A stretch of DNA of 62,453 nucleotides from Candidatus Zixiibacteriota bacterium (GTDB lineage: Bacteria; Zixibacteria; MSB-5A5; GN15; FEB-12), in contig JAJRXM010000082.1 of assembly GCA_024276275.1 (NCBI GenBank), forward strand, positions 1-62,453, written 5' to 3'. Shown piece by piece: positions 51,909 to 61,052 of the stretch; positions within the stretch are counted from its first letter, which is position 1, and each line of letters begins with the position of its first letter. The notes below the pieces were generated by a model. That model saw nothing but the letters and a program-made list of their open reading frames with translations. It was not told where the DNA came from and did no database searches. The position numbers and the translations under genes are program-made.

Positions 51909-54533
51909 TTACATGATAATGACTAATTCACCTATTTGAGTTTCTTGACCATCCGCTTCAACCGTCCAATAATAAAGTCCTGAAACTGTTAATTGAGTGT
52001 TTCGAGTAATCAAGTTCCACTCTTCATTTCCTGAAGTAGGGTCTAGCGGGTCAGAATCATGGATAATCTCTCTGACTAAATCACCGTCAATTGAGAATAT
52101 TTTGATTGTACATCTAGGAGGTAAGTTCGCAAAATTAATAATTCTAATTCTATCACGAGCTTCCTGTATACCTTTGGTTCTTTCATATCCGTCTTCTTTA
52201 TAATTACCGTCATAAAGGTATGGATTCGGATAGACGTAGACCTTTTTATTTTGTTTTAGATTTTCCTCAGCATTTGTATTCGGATATGCAATTTTAGCAT
52301 TCAGAGATTTAGATGACTCTAAAGCAGCCAATCCGGACTCAGGAGAACCGAAGTCAAAGGCAGTAACATTGATATGGTAAGGAACTGTCGGCAGTAAATT
52401 ATCAATAGTAGTTTGATATTCAAAATACTTTAAGTATCCATCTTCAGTTAGTTCGTTCGCTAGAGCAGAGTCAGGAATTAAAGTGGAAGGATATGGTTGA
52501 TTTGGATAAATTTTAGTTATAGGAGTTGTTACACCGAATTCAGATGCGTTAAAATCCTGAGCTTCAAAGTAGAAAATAGAATCACCTATAATAAGGGGAT
52601 TATTCCTTGTGTAGAAGTTAGGGTTAAATGTCGTAGTAGCGGATGTATCACCATAAAGTGCTTCCAATTCATTGATAGTAAACGGTTTTTCTAAAAGGAC
52701 AAATCCTGCATCAGGTATTCTTCTAGAATCCCAAACAAACTTATTATAATTTTCTAAATCAAAAGAAGCGTGCATTGTATAACTTGATTCACGTTCATCT
52801 CTAGCAAAATATACACGGTATCCTTCAAAATCAATTATACGTGAGAATACATCTTTTGTATTTTCAGATAAAAGTCCGTTAAATCGAACATGAACTGAAC
52901 CTAATTCAGGAGTAAGCCAGAACTTAGGAGCAGGTGGAGGAGAAGCACCTTGGAAATCAGGAGTGCCGTCACCTTCATAATATAAAGTATCACAATCACC
53001 GTCTATAAAACCCCAGAAGGTATCAATAACTATAGGGTCAAACGAGAGTGTATCGTATGCTAAAGTAGAATCAATACAGCATACTCTGAATTTACCAATA
53101 TATCCGTTACCGTCGGTATCTAAGCCGGGGTTGTCGTATACTCGAGCTGCCCATGAAGCATTAGTAGCCAATTCTGTGAAATCTAAGTTTTTATAAAAGG
53201 CTTCAGGACTATCAGGAAGATTATCTAAATTATTAACATCGGTATGGAAATTTTCACCACCTACATAAGCAAAAGATACCGGTAAACGTTCTCCCGGATT
53301 AATGTTAAATGGACCAAAAGATAATAGATAACGGGTATCAAGTCCGGTTGCCCAAGCTCTTGCAAGAAGTGGATTCGGCTTGAACCACAAGGTATCTTCA
53401 TCACCAATAGATGCAATTTTATGTTGATCATAATCAAATTCACGGTTTCTCATGAAATAGTATTTGTTAGCATCGCCTTCAGGTGTTCCTAAAGCACCGG
53501 TACCTAAGTCACGAAACTCTTCTTTTAACTTACCGACAAAAGAACGTTCACGAGGTCCAAAATCAGTTGAAGCATTACCACCTGAAATCCACCAGTTATA
53601 AGATACTTCCAGCTCTTTGGCCGGTGTTCTAATAATTCTAGTTCCTGTTACTCCCAGAGGTGAGTTTTGATCAAAGTTTCCACCGGTCGGGTCACCGTCA
53701 TTATCAGCTAACCAAGCAATATTCACTGTATCAATAAAATCACAGTCTCTAAATTTTACAGAGTCCGTTTCAATAAACCCTGAGATATCATCGAGGTAAA
53801 CATTTTGAGCAGATGTTGCTCCGACATCTCCGTCAACGTAAATACCCATATATACGTTTTCTAATTTTTGAACACCGATATTTTTGATTTCATAATCAAA
53901 AAGTATAAAATCATCAGCATAAGGATATGACCAGGCAAAAGATCTCTGGGTAATTTCAATATTAAGATGAGTATGCTGACGACCAGAGACGACATCATTT
54001 GAAATACCTAATGAACCTGTATCTCTGTACACCATAATATAATCTTCTTCAGAAACAGCTCCCTCAAATAAAGAATCAATATCAGGGAATAAAATTGAGC
54101 GTTTTCGAATTCTTCCACCAAATTCGTCTGTTTCAGGAATAAATTCCTCAAAACCGCTGTTCCATCCGTCAGCAGCAGTAGATACAAGAGTATCACGACC
54201 TACTACAGCACCAATCCAAAATGCCCCCGCAAATAAGTAATCAATACTTGATGCTTTTGGGTAAATACAAGATTGTACAGCCTGCCCTGTAATTTGATCT
54301 ATCCCGTTACCAGCTGGAAAACCGGTTCCGAAAGTACCGTTGTTGTTTAGTCCTAGCTCTATTCTACCGACACGGTGACCGACCATACCTAAAGCAGGAA
54401 GTTCGGAAGTTGATAAATTGTTTAACCGTTTTTTATCGAGTGATTCCAAAGAAGAACGGCCAAATGATGTCGAACTTGCTAATAATGAAATCATCACTAC
54501 GCATACTAAAAGAAATCGTGTTTTGTTTCTCAT
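51909..54533 (-). CDS. Large secreted protein with FlgD-like/sorting tail, paralogue 2
   Basis: Protein of 874 residues, start MRNKTRFLLVCVVMISLLAS (clear signal peptide). It aligns with the 49286 protein over its full length: for example PKASSIDYLFAGAFWIGAVV, YADDFILFDYEIKNIGVQKL, AWLADNDGDPTGGNFDQ, FEYQTTIDNLLPTVPYHINV, and an end of YPNPYLYDGNYKEDGYERTK with TIKIFSIDGDLVREI. Both contain LSFGPFNINPxExLP and DNPGxDTDxNGxxGKFRVxC. No enzyme motif is visible. The pair probably arose by tandem duplication; AAGGTG precedes the ATG. A terminator separates it from the M4 protease gene. Confidence 0.78.
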   Translation of the reverse strand: MRNKTRFLLVCVVMISLLASSTSFGRSSLESLDKKRLNNLSTSELPALGMVGHRVGRIELGLNNNGTFGTGFPAGNGIDQITGQAVQSCIYPKASSIDYLFAGAFWIGAVVGRDTLVSTAADGWNSGFEEFIPETDEFGGRIRKRSILFPDIDSLFEGAVSEEDYIMVYRDTGSLGISNDVVSGRQHTHLNIEITQRSFAWSYPYADDFILFDYEIKNIGVQKLENVYMGIYVDGDVGATSAQNVYLDDISGFIETDSVKFRDCDFIDTVNIAWLADNDGDPTGGNFDQNSPLGVTGTRIIRTPAKELEVSYNWWISGGNASTDFGPRERSFVGKLKEEFRDLGTGALGTPEGDANKYYFMRNREFDYDQHKIASIGDEDTLWFKPNPLLARAWATGLDTRYLLSFGPFNINPGERLPVSFAYVGGENFHTDVNNLDNLPDSPEAFYKNLDFTELATNASWAARVYDNPGLDTDGNGYIGKFRVCCIDSTLAYDTLSFDPIVIDTFWGFIDGDCDTLYYEGDGTPDFQGASPPPAPKFWLTPELGSVHVRFNGLLSENTKDVFSRIIDFEGYRVYFARDERESSYTMHASFDLENYNKFVWDSRRIPDAGFVLLEKPFTINELEALYGDTSATTTFNPNFYTRNNPLIIGDSIFYFEAQDFNASEFGVTTPITKIYPNQPYPSTLIPDSALANELTEDGYLKYFEYQTTIDNLLPTVPYHINVTAFDFGSPESGLAALESSKSLNAKIAYPNTNAEENLKQNKKVYVYPNPYLYDGNYKEDGYERTKGIQEARDRIRIINFANLPPRCTIKIFSIDGDLVREIIHDSDPLDPTSGNEEWNLITRNTQLTVSGLYYWTVEADGQETQIGELVIIM

Positions 54534-54679
54534 TACACCTTACTCACATTATATATTATTTTCTATTTTCTACTATAAATAACGAATAAAAACTGTTATT
54601 AGTTTAATTCTTTTTAACAAAGGGAGAATATAATATAAAAAATCATTACATGGCAAGCATTTATAGAAGAAAAATAAGA

Positions 54680-54706
54680 AAAAAGCGGTAAAATTACCGC
54701 TTTTTT
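54680..54706 (-). terminator. Rho-independent terminator of the M4 protease gene
   Basis: AAAAGCGGTAA-AATT-ACCGCTTTTTT; symmetrical arms with A/T runs on both sides. On the minus strand it ends the transcript of the dockerin M4 protease 19 bases after its stop. Confidence 0.85.
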
Positions 54707-54724
54707 ATAAAAATCTATATTAAC

Positions 54725-57292
54725 TTAACATCCGCAAGGCGGAGCCCCGCTATTAAACATAAACGCAACGAGTAATACTATATCAGAAATATCCACTCCC
54801 GAGCTGCAATCAATATCAGCTAGATCAATTGGAGACGGGGCAGGACCACCGTTAAAGAAATAGCCGACAAGTTGAACAAGGTCAGAAATATCTATCGTAC
54901 TGTCATTATTTACGTCGCCACGCATTAAACAACTAGATATCATTATCTTACCGGATTTAAAGGCAGCATCATATGTTAAAGCACTCCCTGAAAATTCTGC
55001 AGAATACTGGGTACTTGTGCTGTAGCCGTCAAGTGATAAAATAACAGAATCTCCCGGATTTGCAGAAGAACTTACTGTAAAATATATTTTAAGTATATCC
55101 CCTTCACCTGCAGGTAATTCAGGCGTGTTATTTATTGGGTTGGTCTCGAGTCGATATGTAAACCGCTTGTTGAAGGCATCATAATGAATAAATTCCTGAA
55201 TATCAAAATAGTCAGTTCGGCATCCGAGAGTAGAAACAGAATCAAATGAAAGTGCAAATAATCCTTGATACTCTAACGGAATGTATATTCTACCAAGAGG
55301 AGTGTTATTACGAATACGTATAGTAACCTCAACTTGCATACCTGCTTCAGTTTCAATCGAGTCAGTAGAAATTGTATCAGCGAGAGCAATAATATAATTA
55401 GGTTGAGCTAATGTTATTATATCACCGTCAGCATTAATTTGTAAGGTTACGTCAAACATTCCTGAAGAATCAAATATATGTGACGGAGACTGTAGCGTAG
55501 ATGTAGTACCGTCACCGAAATCCCAATCCCAAGTTTGTACATTTAATACCGAACTACCGGTAAGGTTAACCGAAAGTGGAACCCAACCCCAAGAAGTATC
55601 TACAGTAAAATTGATTTCCGGATTAGGAGCATATATTCCGACCGCTTCCCATGCTTTAGAAACTTGAATAGTCCATGCAAATGTAGTGTCAAGATCACTG
55701 GCGGCAGAAATAGTACCAAAAGCAGCTTCTTCGTAAGTAGAATTTTCGGTCCAGTAAAAAGCATTTGCCTGATGAACTACTTTCATCGCATTTTGCACAC
55801 CGATTCCGCCTACTGTAATACCATTGTGAACGCCACCGTCAGATAAAAGATAGAACCACTTGTTGCCAACTCCGCTATTTGTATGAACTCCACACCAGTC
55901 ATTGTTCCATTGAGGAGTACAGTTGACTACATCAAACCAATAAGGGTCTGACGTGCCATAAGTATCGGGGTCACTATTATTATGCGGGTTTGAAAGAGAT
56001 CTGAAACCGGAACTTGAAAACGAGATATTTTCTCCCATTGTCCAATCAGGTGTATCATATTGTGGATGTGCAAATTCAAATGCGGCCCCCATCATATCAG
56101 AGAAGGATTCATTTAAGGCACCGGATTCTAATTGGTAAGCTAAATTTGAGGTAAACTGAGTGACAGCATGACCCCATTCATGAGCAACAACATCGGGACT
56201 TCCTGCTAATGAATTTAAACCGCTGGAAGCACCCCAAATTACAATTCTGCTGCCATTCCAATATGCATTGTTAGTACCTTCGGCAGTATATTCAACTGTT
56301 ACACTCATCGCAGCACCGTTGTTATCAAAGCTGTTTCTACCCATTGAGGATAATAACCAGTCATAAAATAATCCGGTATATACGTGACCGTCAACCGCAG
56401 CGGCTTGTAAAGGTGATGACCAGATATTGTCAGCATCTGCCGCTATTGTTCCCGGTAGCGAACTACTGGAAATAGATGTTCTAATTGAGTTGCCTAACGG
56501 AAATTGTCCGTTATGTCCGTGTATATTATTTGAAATTTGCCTGGTATTGTCAATCAACCGATAAGTCGACCCGTCAAAATCTGTATCTATATGTGCATAG
56601 GCGTTACCCATAACGCCAAATCCGGTACCTATTTCATCAGAACTCATTATTCTATTCGCTTTATAAATTATTTCACCGGTATGAGCGTCAACAAAATACT
56701 CCCACCGCCCCATCGGAAAATCAGAAAGTAAAAACATTCTCCAACTCAGGTAAGTTTTACCTTCCCATGGAAAAACAACAAGTTCTGCTTCGTTAGTTGT
56801 ACCAGTACCAAAAAAAGACTGTAAATCAGAAATTGAATTATTTACTGCTTCAGAAGAAGATATAGTAGGAATCTGATTTATCTGTATATCTCGAACTAAT
56901 GTTCCGTTGATAGTCTTAATCTTATTTTCATTATCAAAGTGAGTAAATAATTGACCGGTTATGACGCGAACGTCATTATAAAACTGATTAAATTTAATAT
57001 GTGTTTTGCCTAAACGGTCATGTATTACTTTGTCGACAGCCAGTTCTTGTACCGGGTTCGTTAAGAATAATGAAGATTTATGAGTTTCAAAAAAACTAAA
57101 TGAAGCAGAAATCTCATTCCCCAAAGCTACCGCAGACGATAACTCTCCTTCAATATGTATTGCTCCCGATTTATTGATTTTTAAAAACTCAATTGAGGGG
57201 ACAGATTGTAATGATTGTTTGGATGAGACACTTGACGCAGCACTTTCAATCAGAATGAATGCAAAAACATAAAACAAATTACCTAATTTCAT
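54725..57292 (-). CDS. M4 (thermolysin-type) metalloprotease with PKD, cohesin-like and dockerin domains
   Basis: Secreted protease of 855 residues. The signal peptide is followed by an FTP/PepSY pro-region (about 50-190), a thermolysin-type catalytic domain (about 210-545) with HEWGH near 371, NESFSD near 393 and the second active His in WCGVHTNSGVG near 465, a PKD domain (570-640, WDWDFGDGTTS), a cohesin-fold-like domain (650-780, IPLEYQGLFALSFDSVSTLG), and two dockerin-type calcium loops at the end, DVNNDSTIDISDLVQLV and DIDCSSGVDISDIVLLV. Catalytic residues look intact. ATG 57292 is preferred because GGAGA precedes it. The C-terminal 300 residues match those of the adjacent S8 protease. 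Confidence 0.93.
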   Translation of the reverse strand: MKLGNLFYVFAFILIESAASSVSSKQSLQSVPSIEFLKINKSGAIHIEGELSSAVALGNEISASFSFFETHKSSLFLTNPVQELAVDKVIHDRLGKTHIKFNQFYNDVRVITGQLFTHFDNENKIKTINGTLVRDIQINQIPTISSSEAVNNSISDLQSFFGTGTTNEAELVVFPWEGKTYLSWRMFLLSDFPMGRWEYFVDAHTGEIIYKANRIMSSDEIGTGFGVMGNAYAHIDTDFDGSTYRLIDNTRQISNNIHGHNGQFPLGNSIRTSISSSSLPGTIAADADNIWSSPLQAAAVDGHVYTGLFYDWLLSSMGRNSFDNNGAAMSVTVEYTAEGTNNAYWNGSRIVIWGASSGLNSLAGSPDVVAHEWGHAVTQFTSNLAYQLESGALNESFSDMMGAAFEFAHPQYDTPDWTMGENISFSSSGFRSLSNPHNNSDPDTYGTSDPYWFDVVNCTPQWNNDWCGVHTNSGVGNKWFYLLSDGGVHNGITVGGIGVQNAMKVVHQANAFYWTENSTYEEAAFGTISAASDLDTTFAWTIQVSKAWEAVGIYAPNPEINFTVDTSWGWVPLSVNLTGSSVLNVQTWDWDFGDGTTSTLQSPSHIFDSSGMFDVTLQINADGDIITLAQPNYIIALADTISTDSIETEAGMQVEVTIRIRNNTPLGRIYIPLEYQGLFALSFDSVSTLGCRTDYFDIQEFIHYDAFNKRFTYRLETNPINNTPELPAGEGDILKIYFTVSSSANPGDSVILSLDGYSTSTQYSAEFSGSALTYDAAFKSGKIMISSCLMRGDVNNDSTIDISDLVQLVGYFFNGGPAPSPIDLADIDCSSGVDISDIVLLVAFMFNSGAPPCGC

Positions 57293-57325
57293 CTTCTTCT
57301 CCAAGTTAATCCTTTATTAGTTTTT

Positions 57326-59743
57326 CTAAAAACAGTTCACAGGTGCAGGTCCACTTGGATTACCAAGTGAATAAGAAACCAAATATACAATATCGGTTAT
57401 ATCTATTGTTCCGGAACCGTCAACATCGGCCTCTTCAAAACAAGGAGGAGCCGGCCCGGTAGGGTTTCCGAATGAATAACCTACAAAATAGACTATGTCT
57501 GAAATGTCAATTATGTCAGATGCGTCGCCGTCGACATTTCCTCTAAATCCGGTACAACAACCACCGATGGAAATTGCTCCGTTAGTGAATCTTACATCAT
57601 AGTTTCCGAGTAGAGAAACAACTTTCGGGACATAAGTATTACTGCCGTTTGTATAGCCGTCTGTAGCTATTACATTTATGTCACCGTTTGCAGATGATGC
57701 ACTAGTTGTAAAGTATAATTTTAAAATTGCACCGTCGCCGATAGGAAGGTCCGGAGAAGTGCCGGCATTTGAGGAAATCAATAAAAAGTTGAATCGTTTA
57801 CCCCATGAATCAAATTGATTATAATTTTGTTCTTCGAAATAATCCGTCCGACATCCAAAAGTAGAAACTGAATCCAAACTTAATAAAATATCACCACCGT
57901 ATTCAATAGGAATCTCAATAGAACGTGCCGGAACAGTATTGTTTAAAGAAATTGTAATTTCGACTGAACTATTAGGAGTAGTTACTATAGAGTCTGCTTT
58001 AATCGTATCGCCAAGTGCGACAATAAAACTTGTTTTATTCGTTTGCCGAATATCACCTCCGGCATCAATTTCAACTCCAACTGAATAAAGTCCTTGGTCA
58101 GCATAAGTATGACCGGGAGACTGTATAAATGCAGAATCACCATCCCCGAATGCCCATTTCCAAGTATCAACCGAGAGTCCTGATGATGCTGTAAACTGTA
58201 CGTTTAACGGAGCCCATCCGAAAGTTGTATCGGCAACAAAAGAAATTCCCATAATTTGGTCAACTGCTCCCTGTAAGTCAGGTAGAGGACCAATCAGCTT
58301 AGAACTTGCGGTCTGTGGAGTAGAATAGTCAGTCAAGAAAGCTCTCATTTCATTATGATCTAACACTCTTCCATGATTTGCTTTATTTACTCCCTGTAAA
58401 ATGGCACATGCACCTGTAATAATCGGTGAGGCAGAGGAAGTACCAGCAAATGATGAAGTGTAAAAATTATCATTATTACTTCCGGAGAGGTCACCATAAC
58501 CTAAGGAATAAACATCCCATGTTCCAAAAGCATGAACATCTACTCGTTGTCCGTAATTAGTGAAAGATGCCGGAGTATGAGATGAATTAGAAGCACCTAC
58601 AATAATAGCTCCCGAGAATCTAAAGTTCGGGTCAAATAGTGAACCGTATAATAAGAAGTCATCAAAATCTTCAGCACCGTTACCGGCAGCTTCGACTATT
58701 ATACGACCCATAGCTGAGCCTTGCAGTATCGCATCAAAATTTTCCTGCCAGTATTCCATACAAACATATCCGTCTTGACCTTCTCCGCTTGCATCCGGAC
58801 CTGGGGCATGTAATTCAATTAAAATAACATCTCCGGTATCAGAGTTGTTTATTGCGGTAGTTATAGCAGATGCTGTTGACATAGAACCGATTGATACAGT
58901 TCCTAAATTAACTTCAAAAGCAATACCGGTCATTCCGAAAGTATTTGAATCAGCGGCAATTTCACCTAAAACTGCTGTGCCATGGTCTAACCATCCTTGG
59001 TCATTAATTCTATTACCGGCAATGTGAAAATTATCGATTCCGCCGTGTAAATCTTCATGTGTTTGATTCCAGTTTCCTTCGATATCAACAACTTTGATAT
59101 TTTCTCCTCTACCTCCTGGAACTCCCCAAGCATAATAAGCATCTATGCCGGTTGGAGCAGCTTGCAGGTAATACTGTCCCGATTCAAAACTTGCTGTTGC
59201 CGTTTGTTGGGTAGTAGTGGATGATTTCCCTTTACCCAAAGTAGCAATATCAGGAATCGGTGGGAAATATGCAATTTCAACTAAATCTAAAGCGTTCAGG
59301 GCATTTACTTTAGCAATCTTTTCAGCACCCGTCATCGACTCATCAAGGCTAATTCTGTTATAAAGGGATAAATCGGGTAGTTGGATACCTGAGCGTTCCA
59401 TTCCGAATTTTCTCATTTCATCCAGCTTTTCTTTAGACTGCTTAAAATGTTGTTTGACAGGCAGCATTTTTCCTTTATAGGAAATAATATCATTTACATT
59501 GTTCCACTCTGAGGATGCGCGTAAAAAACCGCTTTTACTGAGTTTAGGCTGGATAGTTCCTTCTTTAAATTTTACTACAATTTGTGAAGTATTAAGATTA
59601 ACGGGTAAAGATTGGTAAAAGGGCTTGGGTAAAACTACTCTTTTCAGTTCATGTTGTTTAGCATCAGTAGTATTTGGAGTAAAGAGGGTAAATAAACCAA
59701 ATAACAAAAATGCAATATAAATCCTTGAAACTCTCTTTGGCAT
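57326..59743 (-). CDS. S8 (subtilisin-like) serine protease with PKD, cohesin-like and dockerin domains
   Basis: Secreted subtilase of 805 residues. A pro-region (about 30-170) precedes the catalytic domain: Asp in VVDIEGNWNQTHEDL near 217 (the usual DTG/DSG is DIEG), His in WLDHGTAV near 253, the oxyanion Asn in VEAAGNGAE near 346 and Ser in AGTSSASP near 435. A PKD (WKWAFGDGDSA, 505-575), a cohesin-fold-like part (580-715, IPIEYGGDILLSLDSVSTFG) and two dockerin loops (SDIIDISDIVYFVGYSF and DVDGSGTIDITDIVYLV) end the protein. The D/H/S triad seems complete. Lies 34 bases before the M4 gene, probably one operon. Confidence 0.93.
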   Translation of the reverse strand: MPKRVSRIYIAFLLFGLFTLFTPNTTDAKQHELKRVVLPKPFYQSLPVNLNTSQIVVKFKEGTIQPKLSKSGFLRASSEWNNVNDIISYKGKMLPVKQHFKQSKEKLDEMRKFGMERSGIQLPDLSLYNRISLDESMTGAEKIAKVNALNALDLVEIAYFPPIPDIATLGKGKSSTTTQQTATASFESGQYYLQAAPTGIDAYYAWGVPGGRGENIKVVDIEGNWNQTHEDLHGGIDNFHIAGNRINDQGWLDHGTAVLGEIAADSNTFGMTGIAFEVNLGTVSIGSMSTASAITTAINNSDTGDVILIELHAPGPDASGEGQDGYVCMEYWQENFDAILQGSAMGRIIVEAAGNGAEDFDDFLLYGSLFDPNFRFSGAIIVGASNSSHTPASFTNYGQRVDVHAFGTWDVYSLGYGDLSGSNNDNFYTSSFAGTSSASPIITGACAILQGVNKANHGRVLDHNEMRAFLTDYSTPQTASSKLIGPLPDLQGAVDQIMGISFVADTTFGWAPLNVQFTASSGLSVDTWKWAFGDGDSAFIQSPGHTYADQGLYSVGVEIDAGGDIRQTNKTSFIVALGDTIKADSIVTTPNSSVEITISLNNTVPARSIEIPIEYGGDILLSLDSVSTFGCRTDYFEEQNYNQFDSWGKRFNFLLISSNAGTSPDLPIGDGAILKLYFTTSASSANGDINVIATDGYTNGSNTYVPKVVSLLGNYDVRFTNGAISIGGCCTGFRGNVDGDASDIIDISDIVYFVGYSFGNPTGPAPPCFEEADVDGSGTIDITDIVYLVSYSLGNPSGPAPVNCF

Positions 59744-59848
59744 AAGAAACCTTTGTTGTTTAGGTAGTTAGATATGTACTAAGAGACAACATACTGAAAA
59801 ATAATTATTTGGCAATATATAATTGAAAAGTGTAATATTTGCGAAAAG

Positions 59849-60772
59849 CTATAAATCGGGTGGAGGAGGGCCTGAATTAAACATATATGTCACTAAATAG
59901 ACTAAATCGCTTATATCTATTTGATTATTTAAATCGGTATCACAGTATAAAAGTGAACAAAAATAAGGTTCGTTGGGGAGAAACATAAAATTTATAAGAC
60001 AAATTAAGTCTGAGATATCGATATCACCGTTTCCGTCTAAATCACAATTCAGAATATCAAGAGTAATGCCGCCCTCAATAACAAATACAATAGCGGGGTC
60101 AAGCAGTCCAATAACAGTCGAATCGTAGTGAACCGCATCATAACCTAACGAAGTATCAACCACCTCAACCCAAACCGAACAAGAACTGTTAACCCATAAA
60201 GTACAATTTAAATATGTTGTATCAACGACTGTGTCCGGTACAACTCCGATAGAATTGCCGAGCGGGTCGGAAAAGTCTGTCGGTATTTCAATTGTTAATT
60301 CGGATCTAAGAGATAGCATAGTATCAGGTGCATTTGTTGTAATATATGGAATTTTTATAGCAATTCCACCTTGTTGAGGAAGTATACCGTCTTGGTTACC
60401 GGCGGGAAGAGAAAAGAGGTCAGCGATACATCGAAACCAATACTCACTTTGATCACCGGATTTATCTATTGCCTCGATATATTCGAAATTTTCAACAAGA
60501 GTTCCGGCCGTTTCATAACCTAGCCCTGAGAAATCAAATGAGATTAAATCGGGGCGGCTAGAGCGAAGTACAAACTGAAAACCAAATATCTCTGTATTAA
60601 AATTATCAAAATAGATATTGAGTAATCCTGTTTCTTCTCCGGTGGATACGAGTGTATCAGGCACTATCATAACTATTTCTAACTGGTTGTTCTGTGATTG
60701 AGTTTCGGAATTAGTTATCAGAGGCGTAATAAAGATACATAATAACAAACTAAACAAAATTTTAACCGGCAT
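59849..60772 (-). CDS. Secreted dockerin-containing protein
   Basis: Protein of 307 residues. Signal peptide MPVKILFSLLLCIFITPLI. The middle (about 30-235) is a beta-rich domain, VPDTLVSTGEETGLLNIYFD to LTIEIPTDFSDPLGNSIG, that may be cohesin-like. The end has two calcium-binding dockerin loops, CDLDGNGDIDISDLICLI and CDTDLNNQIDISDLVYLV, closing MFNSGPPPPDL. ATG 60772 is chosen for AAGGA 7 bases upstream. No catalytic motif. Presumed scaffold or binding partner for the neighbouring dockerin proteases; this is inferred from the shared tail. Shares a divergent promoter region with the TSP3 protein gene. Confidence 0.85.
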   Translation of the reverse strand: MPVKILFSLLLCIFITPLITNSETQSQNNQLEIVMIVPDTLVSTGEETGLLNIYFDNFNTEIFGFQFVLRSSRPDLISFDFSGLGYETAGTLVENFEYIEAIDKSGDQSEYWFRCIADLFSLPAGNQDGILPQQGGIAIKIPYITTNAPDTMLSLRSELTIEIPTDFSDPLGNSIGVVPDTVVDTTYLNCTLWVNSSCSVWVEVVDTSLGYDAVHYDSTVIGLLDPAIVFVIEGGITLDILNCDLDGNGDIDISDLICLINFMFLPNEPYFCSLLYCDTDLNNQIDISDLVYLVTYMFNSGPPPPDL

Positions 60773-60868
60773 CCTGATTCCTTGCAATTTACAGTTATTT
60801 TTTTGATTAGCTATTATTCTATGTATATGTTCTTTCCGTAAAATTTACATTTGATTAGTACTATCAAT

Positions 60869-60896
60869 AAAATATAATAAACAGCCGTATTGTCAA
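60869..60896 (-). promoter_or_regulatory. Putative promoter of the dockerin protein gene
   Basis: On the minus strand, TTGACA (60896-60891) and TATTTT (60874-60869) at 16-base spacing. The -35 box is one arm of the inverted repeat 60890-60914 and mirrors the plus-strand -35. Confidence 0.55.
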
Positions 60897-60914
60897 GAAC
60901 TAATTACTTGACAA
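60890..60914. promoter_or_regulatory. Perfect inverted repeat between divergent promoters
   Basis: TTGTCAAG, nine-base spacer AACTAATTA, CTTGACAA. Each arm contains a TTGACA pointing outwards. The arrangement is a shared operator candidate or simply two back-to-back -35 boxes. Confidence 0.6.
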
Positions 60915-60936
60915 CACATATCTCATCGTCTATGTT
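60908..60936 (+). promoter_or_regulatory. Putative promoter of the TSP3 repeat protein gene
   Basis: TTGACA (60908-60913), 17 bases, TATGTT (60931-60936). It gives a leader of about 110 bases before the ATG at 61053. Confidence 0.6.
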
Positions 60937-61052
60937 AAATTTATACAAGTACATTTTCTCTATCAGCTATGACTGACACGAGTCCTAATTTAAATAGTAA
61001 AAACAGACATATAAAATATAATATCAACCTAACCTTTTAAAGGAGAGTAGAA

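Noticed and set aside
49286-54533. Firm claim of type IX secretion substrates
   Set aside because: The tails resemble type A sorting or FlgD-like domains, but no type IX secretion gene is in the window and the tails end atypically (GKFVIIM, GELVIIM).
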